From JBJXGE01 sp046154185 (GTDB lineage: Bacteria; Planctomycetota; UBA8108; UBA1146; JAJFFE01), in contig JBJXGE010000038.1 of NCBI GenBank assembly GCA_046154185.1, forward strand, positions 54,370 through 118,369: 64,000 bases of DNA, written 5' to 3'. The position numbers and the translations under genes were made by a program. Shown piece after piece: positions 1-6,964 of the stretch (its first letter is position 1; each line of letters begins with the position of its first letter). The notes below the pieces were generated by a model. It was not told the DNA's origin. It was given only the letters and a program-made list of their open reading frames with translations, and made no database searches.

Positions 1-1198
1 CGAAGGCCCAAATACCGAGCGATACCTTCCACTCCACAATGCTCGGCTGGTACTCGACGATTTCGTGCAACGTGCTCGGGATGAATCCCGGCACGATGAG
101 CCCCATGCCTTTTTCGATCCATATGCCGACGAACGCGGCGGCGCAGGCCGTCGCAGTGACCCCACGACCCGCGAGCGCCGCGGGGTGCAGAAACAAACCC
201 GCGGCAACCACCGTCAACACCAGCGATGTCCAGACCCACGGCACGAGCGCACTCTTGCCATGCAGACCAAAATATAAGTAGCGCGCCGTGCTCGAATGCG
301 CCCCACCACTGTAAAACTCGGTGAACAGTTCCGACGCGAGCATGACCAAATTGATGAGTAGCGTGATGCGCACGATGCGCACGAGCGTTTGAATGACGGT
401 GTCCGGGATCGCGACCGCGGCTACGCGACGCAGCAACAGCAGCGTGACGATGATGAACGCCGGGCCGGAAACAAACGCCGATGCCAAAAAGCGCGGCGCG
501 AGCAACCCCGAGTTCCAAAACGGTCGCCCGCCGAGTCCGCAGTACAAAAAGGCGGTCACTGTGTGAATCGAGATCGCCCAGACAATCGACACGAGCACGA
601 ATGGCACATACCACTGGCGCCGCGGCTCGCGCCCCAGGAAACGCTGGTACAAGAGATAGCCGCAGATGTGCAAGTTCAGGAGCAAGTAAACGTGCAGCAC
701 AATCACATCCCAAGTCAGCATCGACATCGGAAAATTGAAGCGTCCGAGCCCGGGGATGATATGCCAAAAGCGGTCCGGTCGACCGAGATCGACGACCACG
801 AACAGAATGCACATGACGATGGCCGCGATGGCGAGCAGCTCACCGATGATCACGACGTCGTGCATCTTTCGATCATGATAGAGATACGCCGGGATCACCA
901 TCATGACCCCGCCGGCCGCGAGTCCCACCATGAACGTGAAGTTGGCGATGTAAAAGCCCCAGCTCACGTGGTCCGTCATGTTCGTCAGAATCATTCCGCT
1001 TGCGACCTGATGCGCCCAAGCGTTCGCCCCGACGAGCGCAACCGCCGTGAGCGCCGTCATGATCGCGTAGAACAGCGGACTGCCATCGGTCGCGATAGCG
1101 AGCGCGCGCCCGAGAAAGCGTGGGTAACTGACGATGTGGCCTTCGGCAGCCGGCGGCGCGGCGGTGGAAGTCGGTGCGGTCGAGTTCGTCGCTCTCAT
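1..1198 (-). CDS. NrfD/PsrC-family membrane quinol oxidoreductase subunit (partial, C-terminus off the window)
   Basis: An open frame runs leftward from ATG at 1198 to the window edge with no stop, giving about 399 residues. It has many hydrophobic segments, starting near residue 45, and reads like the NrfD/PsrC/DmsC group: early motifs include DHVSWGFYIANFTFMVGLAAG and VVDLGRPDRFWHI, and a late segment GLIVPGFIPSTLHEIVEY. Known members are 8-10 helix proteins that exchange electrons between quinone and a periplasmic ferredoxin subunit. The start lies 10 nt after the stop of the four-cluster ferredoxin, so the two are co-transcribed and probably form one complex. The quinol direction (oxidation) is inferred from the divergent nap genes. 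Confidence 0.88.
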   Translation of the reverse strand, partial: MRATNSTAPTSTAAPPAAEGHIVSYPRFLGRALAIATDGSPLFYAIMTALTAVALVGANAWAHQVASGMILTNMTDHVSWGFYIANFTFMVGLAAGGVMMVIPAYLYHDRKMHDVVIIGELLAIAAIVMCILFVVVDLGRPDRFWHIIPGLGRFNFPMSMLTWDVIVLHVYLLLNLHICGYLLYQRFLGREPRRQWYVPFVLVSIVWAISIHTVTAFLYCGLGGRPFWNSGLLAPRFLASAFVSGPAFIIVTLLLLRRVAAVAIPDTVIQTLVRIVRITLLINLVMLASELFTEFYSGGAHSSTARYLYFGLHGKSALVPWVWTSLVLTVVAAGLFLHPAALAGRGVTATACAAAFVGIWIEKGMGLIVPGFIPSTLHEIVEYQPSIVEWKVSLGIWAF

Positions 1199-1208
1199 GT
1201 CGTCTCGC

Positions 1209-2180
1209 TCACTTATCGAAGAAGTAAAACAGCGACGGCAAAGTGCCCAGATCTTCCTTCAGCCGAAACACGCGTTTGTTCTCCAGAATGAAACGAATAT
1301 CCGAATCCGGGTCGAGCAAATTGCCGAAGACGCGCGCGCCGGTTGGGCAGGCTTCAACGCACGCCGGCAAACGGCCAACCCGCGTGCGATGTAAGCAATA
1401 GTGGCACTTCTCGACGACGCCCTTCGGCCGCACGCGATTCGAGAGATAGCCCTGATTTGGATTGATCTCTTGCGCCGGAACTTCGGGCTCTTGCCAGTTG
1501 AAGCGGCGCGCGTGATACGGGCAGGCCGCTTCGCAGTAGCGACAGCCGATGCACCAGCTGTAGTCGACGACGACAATCCCGTCGCGTTCCTTCCACGTCG
1601 CCTCCACCGGACAAACGCGCACACACGGCGGGTTGTCGCACTGCATGCACTGCACCGGCAAATAGTACTTGCCGGGCGCCGGCACTGCATGCGCATACGT
1701 CGTGTTGCCGCTCGCCATGTCCATACTGCCCTTGTCGAGCTCGAGCACGCGAATGTACGACTGTCCGCTCGCACGATCGTGGTTGTTCTCGCGATGGCAG
1801 GCCTCGACGCACTTGCCGTTGCCGTTGCACAAACTGAGGTTGATTGCATAACCGAACTTCACGCCGTCGATCGGCGGCGGCGCCGCGATCGTCACGTCGA
1901 CGCCGTGAGTCGCACGAGTCTCAGTCGCAAGCCGCGCCAATACTGCTCGCAACTCCTCCGGACCGAGTTCGCGATAGTGCTTTTGCAGAAACTCGTCGAT
2001 CGTCAGCTTCTGCGCGACTTCAGCAAGCGGCGCTAGCGCACCGGTCAGCGCAACAGCGCCCACCGCCACGCTCGCGCCCTTCAGCCATGCGCGGCGGCTG
2101 AGACCGCCCGACGCAGCCGTCGCCGCGCCTTCTCCGTCACTCGTCGGCGTCTCAGTGTCGTGCGGCCTCGGTGCGTTCAC
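1209..2180 (-). CDS. Tat-exported four-cluster ferredoxin subunit (NrfC/DsrO/HybA-like)
   Basis: 323 aa. A twin-arginine signal (SRRAWLKG, R29-R30, then a hydrophobic stretch to about residue 50) indicates export across the cytoplasmic membrane. Four cysteine groups follow: C118/C124/C128, C178/C181/C186/C190, C210/C213/C216/C220 and C259/C262/C274/C278, the arrangement of NrfC- and DsrO-type electron carriers. In the first group the expected second cysteine (C-x2-C-x2-C-x3-C) is Asn121, so one cluster may be [3Fe-4S] or have an altered ligand. The start overlaps the upstream cytochrome gene by 29 nt and the NrfD gene follows 10 nt later, so it probably passes electrons between the NrfD subunit and the hemes. 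Confidence 0.88.
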   Translation of the reverse strand: MNAPRPHDTETPTSDGEGAATAASGGLSRRAWLKGASVAVGAVALTGALAPLAEVAQKLTIDEFLQKHYRELGPEELRAVLARLATETRATHGVDVTIAAPPPIDGVKFGYAINLSLCNGNGKCVEACHRENNHDRASGQSYIRVLELDKGSMDMASGNTTYAHAVPAPGKYYLPVQCMQCDNPPCVRVCPVEATWKERDGIVVVDYSWCIGCRYCEAACPYHARRFNWQEPEVPAQEINPNQGYLSNRVRPKGVVEKCHYCLHRTRVGRLPACVEACPTGARVFGNLLDPDSDIRFILENKRVFRLKEDLGTLPSLFYFFDK

Positions 2181-2877
2181 GCTCGTGCTCCTCGTCGGTT
2201 ATTGCGGGCGCCAAGAATCGATCGCGCGGTTTGAACGTGGGCAACAGTTTCGGCAAGGCCGGCGCGTGCGGATCATGGCAGTCGATGCAGTTATTGCGCC
2301 GCCGCGGACCACGCGTGAGGTCCCAATATCCCGTCATGCCGCCGTGCGCCCCATGCGCGAAGTCGCGCGCTTGCGGGCCGTGGCACTGCGCGCAAAGCTG
2401 CATCACTTCGTCGAACGCAAGGGTGCCGCCGTCCGCCAAATGCAGTCGGTCGTAGTCGCCGGCCGTGTGGCACGCCAGACACGGGCGATCGCCGTGACGG
2501 TAGGTGAGTCCTTGATGGAACTGATCGAGTTCGTCGGCTGAGCTCAACTTTGGCTGCGGTTCGCGCGCATCGTGGCAATTGCGACACGACAACGTGATGG
2601 GTTGTCCATCAAAACCGAGTTGTCCGGTTGCCACGCGCGGCGTTTCACGACCCGGATTCACGAGTACCGGAAAGCGGCTTTGCGCAACACGATCCGCGTC
2701 CGTTGACGCGCGCGCCGTGGCAACATCCTCGTGCCGTCCACACCCCCCCACGACCACGAGTCCCGCGATGAGCGTCAGCACGAGCGCGTGACGCGCGAAC
2801 CGAGACCGTGCTTCGCTTCGCAAACTCGCGAAACCCGTTCCTAATTTTGCGAGCCAGCGTGCTGGATCCATTGTCAA
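2152..2877 (-). CDS. tetraheme c-type cytochrome lipoprotein
   Basis: 241 aa. A hydrophobic segment (about residues 30-45) ends in a lipobox-like VVGGC with Cys46, so the protein is probably a lipid-anchored, exported cytochrome. Four CxxCH heme motifs are visible at residues 98-102 (CRNCH), 133-137 (CLACH), 162-166 (CAQCH) and 197-201 (CIDCH). The spacing fits the small tetraheme cytochrome c3-like proteins that accompany NrfD/ferredoxin modules. It is the first gene of the leftward operon and diverges from napD. Either ATG at 2877 or the in-frame ATG at 2871 could be the start. The exact family is not certain, but the heme count is direct. Confidence 0.85.
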   Translation of the reverse strand: MTMDPARWLAKLGTGFASLRSEARSRFARHALVLTLIAGLVVVGGCGRHEDVATARASTDADRVAQSRFPVLVNPGRETPRVATGQLGFDGQPITLSCRNCHDAREPQPKLSSADELDQFHQGLTYRHGDRPCLACHTAGDYDRLHLADGGTLAFDEVMQLCAQCHGPQARDFAHGAHGGMTGYWDLTRGPRRRNNCIDCHDPHAPALPKLLPTFKPRDRFLAPAITDEEHERERTEAARH

Positions 2878-3012
2878 TTCTCATAGTTGCGCGCCGCGGG
2901 CGTTGGATTCGAGCGGCCCTGGGTTTGCACTGCCGACCACCGACAGTTTCCAACGACTCGCGAGATGGCTCGGTGCAAAAGCTGCGCCGGCTTTGCGCGG
3001 GCCGCGCACACC
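2878..3012. promoter_or_regulatory. divergent promoter region between the NrfD module and nap genes
   Basis: This gap separates the leftward cytochrome/ferredoxin/NrfD operon from the rightward napDAB operon and must hold both promoters if the genes are expressed as drawn. I see no clear -35/-10 pair or FNR/NarL-type palindrome that I would defend. The only firm signal is the napD ribosome binding site GAGGAG just downstream, at 3013-3018. Confidence 0.35.
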
Positions 3013-3026
3013 GAGGAGTCGGCAAC

Positions 3027-3347
3027 GTGGCAGTGAGCGGCATCGTGGTGACCTTGCGATCGGAGTACGAAGTCCTCGAACGGACCATCGCGCTCCTCAC
3101 CAAAGATCCGCGACTCGAGCTCGGTCGAGTCGTCGATCTCGGCGCCAACAGCGGCGCACGCAAACTGCCGGCGGTCCTCGAGTGCGCGACGATGGACGAG
3201 GCCATCGAGTTGTTGGAATGGGTGAGCAGCGTCGAAGGCGTCGACCGCGTCGATCTCGTTTTCATCGATCTGCTGACAGCGGGAAGCGAGGAAACCTCGG
3301 CGTGGCGGGCGGCGGAAGCCGCGACGACGGATTCGTCATCTCAGTGA
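3027..3347 (+). CDS. napD: NapD-like chaperone for nitrate reductase maturation
   Basis: 106 aa from GTG 3027, chosen because GAGGAG at 3013-3018 sits 8 nt upstream and because the protein then begins VAVSGIVV, the usual NapD opening. A longer open frame upstream has unrelated composition. NapD is a small ferredoxin-fold cytoplasmic protein that binds the Tat signal of NapA and holds back export until the molybdenum cofactor is inserted. The C-terminal half (WVSSVEGVDRVDLVFIDLL) fits the family, with about 20 extra polar residues at the end. It precedes napA by 17 nt. Confidence 0.8.
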   Translation: MAVSGIVVTLRSEYEVLERTIALLTKDPRLELGRVVDLGANSGARKLPAVLECATMDEAIELLEWVSSVEGVDRVDLVFIDLLTAGSEETSAWRAAEAATTDSSSQ

Positions 3348-3364
3348 GTTTGAAGGACATCTCG

Positions 3365-5794
3365 ATGGACTCACCGGAACGAGCGGATCGCCGCAATTTT
3401 CTCAAGCTGGCAGCCTTGGCCACGGCCACCGCGGTCGCTGAAGCCGCGGTCGGCGGCAACCGGTGTCAAGCTGCCGCACCGGATGTCGATACGTTCTCGG
3501 ATCCCGCCTCCGACGTGAAATGGCATAAAGCGCCGTGTCGCTTCTGCGGCACCGGTTGTCACGTGCAGGTCGGCGTTCGCGACGGCAAGGTAGCGGCGAT
3601 CGCCGGTGATCCGCAGGCCGATGTCAACAAAGGCCTCTTGTGCGTGAAGGGCTATCACGTCGGTTCGATTCTCTACGGCGCGAATCGGCTCACGCGACCG
3701 CTCTTACGCCGCAACGGCGAACTCGTGCCGATCGACTGGCCGCAAGCCATCGATATTGTCGCGCGACGAATTCTCGCGGCGCCGGATCGCTTTGCATTCT
3801 ACGGCTCGGGCCAATGGACCATTCCAGAAGGCTACGCGGCGCAAAAGTTCATGAAGGGCGGACTCGCCAACAACCATATCGACCCAAACGCGCGGCTGTG
3901 CATGGCATCCGCCGTCACCGGCTTCCTCGCCACCTACGGCGTCGACGAGCCGGCGGGCTGTTATCAGGATCTCGATGAGTGCAACGTGCTCATCCTGTGG
4001 GGGAACAATCCCGCTGAGATGCATCCGGTGTTGTTCTCGCGCGTCGTCGATCGTCGCTCGCGCGGCGAAGACGTTCTGCTGATCGACATCGGCACGCGCC
4101 GCACGCGCACGACCGAGCATTGTCAGCGCTTCTTGAATTTCAAGCCGCATACGGATCTCGCCATCGCGAATGGCATCGCCCATTTGCTTATCCGCGAGCA
4201 GCAGTTCGATGCGGAGTTCGTCGGAAAGCACTGCTCTTTTCGCGCACCCGCCGATCCGCCGACCTTGGAAGGCAAGGCGATCACTTTCGACGAATACCGT
4301 CGCCTCGTCGAACCCTACACGCCCGAGTACGTCGAGCAGATTTCCGGCGTGCCGGCAACAGAGATCCGCGCGCTCGCGGCGCTATTCGGTCGGCGCGACT
4401 TGCGCATCACCAGCACGTGGTGCATGGGCATGAATCAGCACACGGCGGGCACCGCGATCAACTGCTTAGTGCACGGCATTCATCTCTTGAGTGGACACTT
4501 CGGTCGTCCGGGTGACGCACCGATGAGTCTCACCGGGCAGCCGTCCGCGTGCGGAACGGTGCGCGAAGTCGGCACGCTCGCGCAAGCGCTACCCGGTGGA
4601 CGTGTGGTCGCCAACGCCGAGCACCGGGCGCAGTCCGAAGCGATTTGGAATTTGCCGCCGGGCCGCATTCAAGCAAAGCCTGGTCGTCACACCGTGAGCA
4701 TGTGGGAGAGCTTCTGTACGCCGAGCGATAGCGGCGGCGATATCGCCACGCTGTGGGTGCAGGTCACGAACCCGGGGCAGACCCTGCCGAATCTCAACAA
4801 GCTGTTTCTCGGCAAGCGCGATCTCGCGGACAAATTTCTCATCGTCTCCGACGTGTACCCGACGGCGACGACCAAACTCGCGGATTTGGTGCTCCCGGCC
4901 GCGCTTTGGGTCGAGAAGAATGGCATGTTCGGCAATTCCGAACGACGCACGCAACAGTGGTTCAAGATGGTGGAACCGCCCGGCGAAGCGCGCGATGACT
5001 GCTGGCAAACCATCGCCGTCGCCCACCGACTGCTCGAACTCGGTCACGCGGGCATGAAGGACAAGGATGGCCAGTTCTTATTCAGCATCAAGAACGACGC
5101 CGGCGCCGAAGTTCCGGTTTGGCAGTGGGAGCACTACTACGATGTCAACGTGGATCGCGCACTGTTCGAAGAGTATCGACAGTTCACAAAGCTGAAGCAC
5201 AAGGACCTCGCGCCGTACGACGAGTACGTCAAAGCGCGCGGACTCCGCTGGCCGGTCGTCCAGCAGCCGGATAATTCGTGGCGCGAAACGCGCTTTCGGT
5301 TCTCGGAGTTCGATGACCCTTACGTCGAGAAGGGCGCGGGCGTGCAGTTCTATCACTCGACGACCAAGGACCATCGTGCGCAGATCTGGTTTCATCCCTA
5401 TGCGCCGCCGCCGGAAGTGCCCGACGCCGCGTATCCGTTCTGGCTCGCCACCGGCCGCGTGCTCGAGCATTGGCATAGTGGCTCGATGACCCGGCGCATA
5501 CCGCAACTCGCGCGGGCGGTGCCGAAGACCTACGTCGAGATGCACCCCGACGACGCGGCCGCGCTTGGCATCCGCAACGGCGACATCGTCGAAGTCGCTT
5601 CGCGGCGCGGCGCTGTGAAACTTCCCGCGTGGTTGAACGGCCGCGGCCAGCCGCCGCGCGGTTCCGTCTTCGTGCCGTTCTTTGACGAACGCACGCCGAT
5701 CAATGAAGTCACGCTCGACGCGCACGATCCGTTCTCGAAGCAACCGGACTATAAGAAGTGCGCCGTACTCGTACGTCGCGCCGGGATCGAGTGA
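3365..5794 (+). CDS. napA: periplasmic nitrate reductase catalytic subunit NapA
   Basis: 809 aa from ATG 3365; the open frame extends further upstream, but only this start gives a clean Tat signal (RRNFLKLAA at residues 9-17). It carries a [4Fe-4S] motif C58-x2-C61-x3-C65-x27-C93 (CRFCGTGC ... GLLCVKG) and the NapA-type segment NHIDPNARLCMASAVTG, in which Cys179 is the expected molybdenum ligand. LWGNNPAEMHPVL and the C-terminal cofactor domain (about residues 690-809) also match NapA. It should reduce nitrate to nitrite in the periplasm using electrons from the NapB-like cytochrome that follows 7 nt downstream. Annotation as NapA rather than another Mo enzyme rests on the napD and napB neighbours and these motifs. 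Confidence 0.92.
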   Translation: MDSPERADRRNFLKLAALATATAVAEAAVGGNRCQAAAPDVDTFSDPASDVKWHKAPCRFCGTGCHVQVGVRDGKVAAIAGDPQADVNKGLLCVKGYHVGSILYGANRLTRPLLRRNGELVPIDWPQAIDIVARRILAAPDRFAFYGSGQWTIPEGYAAQKFMKGGLANNHIDPNARLCMASAVTGFLATYGVDEPAGCYQDLDECNVLILWGNNPAEMHPVLFSRVVDRRSRGEDVLLIDIGTRRTRTTEHCQRFLNFKPHTDLAIANGIAHLLIREQQFDAEFVGKHCSFRAPADPPTLEGKAITFDEYRRLVEPYTPEYVEQISGVPATEIRALAALFGRRDLRITSTWCMGMNQHTAGTAINCLVHGIHLLSGHFGRPGDAPMSLTGQPSACGTVREVGTLAQALPGGRVVANAEHRAQSEAIWNLPPGRIQAKPGRHTVSMWESFCTPSDSGGDIATLWVQVTNPGQTLPNLNKLFLGKRDLADKFLIVSDVYPTATTKLADLVLPAALWVEKNGMFGNSERRTQQWFKMVEPPGEARDDCWQTIAVAHRLLELGHAGMKDKDGQFLFSIKNDAGAEVPVWQWEHYYDVNVDRALFEEYRQFTKLKHKDLAPYDEYVKARGLRWPVVQQPDNSWRETRFRFSEFDDPYVEKGAGVQFYHSTTKDHRAQIWFHPYAPPPEVPDAAYPFWLATGRVLEHWHSGSMTRRIPQLARAVPKTYVEMHPDDAAALGIRNGDIVEVASRRGAVKLPAWLNGRGQPPRGSVFVPFFDERTPINEVTLDAHDPFSKQPDYKKCAVLVRRAGIE

Positions 5795-5801
5795 ATGCGA
5801 C

Positions 5802-6611
5802 ATGACGAACGCGGAACCGACTGCGGCGAGTGCTGCCCGGATCTTGCAGTTGGTGCTGCTTGCAGTGATCACCATCGCGGGCATCGGCTACTTCGTCGGT
5901 CTTTACGGCACCGCGCAAGTCGCCAGTCGAATCGACGCGGCGCCGCGCCTCGTCGCTGCGCGTACTCGTGCGAACGGCGCCGCGGACACTCGCGTGCTGC
6001 CGACTGTCAGTTACTCCGAAGTGGCGACGACGCGCTGGGGACCGAACCACAATTGGCGCAGTCATCTCGCGGAACTCAAGCGACCCGTCGTGAACCTGTT
6101 CGAGGAAATCAAAGTCACGCGCGCCGACAAGGTCGCCGCATTGGCGGCGCGCGCCGCACACCGCGCGTACAACGGCGCGCCGCCGACGATCCCGCACGAA
6201 GTCGATGCGCTTTCGACTGCAAGCTGCCTCGTCTGCCACGGCGACGCGTTGCCGACCGGTGAACGCGCCGCGCCGCGGCCGAGTCACGCCCACTACACAA
6301 TGTGCACGCAATGTCATGCGCCAGGTTCGGCGCCGGATTTGGATGCCGTCGGCAACGCATCTCCCCCGCCCGCGAATTCCTTTCGCGGAATCGACGCGCC
6401 CTTCGAAGGACCACGGGCGTGGCCGGGAGCGCCGCCGATGATTCCGCACTCACTCCAGATGCGAAGCGAGTGCTTGAGCTGCCATGGGCCGACCGGCCGG
6501 CTTGGACTGCGGACCACCCATCCCTGGCGTCAGTCGTGCCTGCAATGTCATGCGTTGCCAGCGGCGTTTGATCCTGCGCGTGATCGCAGCGCGAGCGAGG
6601 GCTCATGGTAA
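5802..6611 (+). CDS. napB: NapB-like cytochrome c with four heme motifs
   Basis: 269 aa from ATG 5802, seven bases after the napA stop; the open frame upstream overlaps napA and is ignored. An uncleaved-looking N-terminal helix (about residues 13-35) would anchor it in the membrane. The C-terminal part (SFRGIDAPFEGPRAWPGAPP, then IPHS, CLSCH and CLQCH) matches NapB, the electron donor to NapA. Two further CxxCH motifs (CLVCH near residue 143 and CTQCH about 25 residues on) lie ahead of it, whereas classical NapB binds two hemes. This looks like a tetraheme NapB variant, which could replace part of the missing NapC function. The stop overlaps the next gene. Confidence 0.82.
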   Translation: MTNAEPTAASAARILQLVLLAVITIAGIGYFVGLYGTAQVASRIDAAPRLVAARTRANGAADTRVLPTVSYSEVATTRWGPNHNWRSHLAELKRPVVNLFEEIKVTRADKVAALAARAAHRAYNGAPPTIPHEVDALSTASCLVCHGDALPTGERAAPRPSHAHYTMCTQCHAPGSAPDLDAVGNASPPPANSFRGIDAPFEGPRAWPGAPPMIPHSLQMRSECLSCHGPTGRLGLRTTHPWRQSCLQCHALPAAFDPARDRSASEGSW

Positions 6612-6964
6612 TGCGAGACAACCCCATTTCGCGGCGCGCTTGGTTCGACGGCGGTGTGTTGCGACACGTCGCGCGCGGCATCGCGGAGTTTGCGGCGACG
6701 CTTCATGCCCCCGGCGCGCGCGAACGGCGTGCCGTCATCAAAATCGGTCAGTGTCTCGCGCACACGGGCGGTTTCTGCTCGGTGTGCGCGGAACATTGCC
6801 CGGTGTCCGGCGCGATCGCGATCGAGCACGGCAAACCGCGCATCGTCGACGCCGTGTGCACGGGTTGCGGCGAGTGCCATCGCGTGTGCCCGGCGCCACG
6901 CAATGCCGTGCTTCTCATGCGCAACCGCAATCAACACTCCGAAGGGACCTCGGATGCACGCTAG
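6605..6964 (+). CDS. NapF-like two-cluster ferredoxin
   Basis: 119 aa. Two cysteine clusters are visible: C-SV-C-AEH-C-P near residues 58-65 and C-TG-C-GE-C-HRV-C-P near residues 86-96, typical of small 8Fe ferredoxins such as NapF, which helps mature NapA in the cytoplasm. No export signal is evident, although ISRRAWFDGG near the N-terminus resembles an RR motif without a hydrophobic stretch. The start overlaps the napB stop; ATG 6611 in a TAATG junction is an equally good start and would remove two residues. It could instead be an electron carrier of the complex; NapF is the better guess from its position. Confidence 0.75.
   Translation: MVMRDNPISRRAWFDGGVLRHVARGIAEFAATLHAPGARERRAVIKIGQCLAHTGGFCSVCAEHCPVSGAIAIEHGKPRIVDAVCTGCGECHRVCPAPRNAVLLMRNRNQHSEGTSDAR

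Noticed and set aside
389..1291. Long rightward open frame opposite the NrfD gene
   Set aside because: Composition is Arg/His/Asp-rich and it lies exactly antisense to the NrfD frame, which has the expected transmembrane pattern.
2903..3364. Upstream extension of the napA frame
   Set aside because: Contains napD in another frame and has no signal sequence; the Tat start at 3365 is clear.
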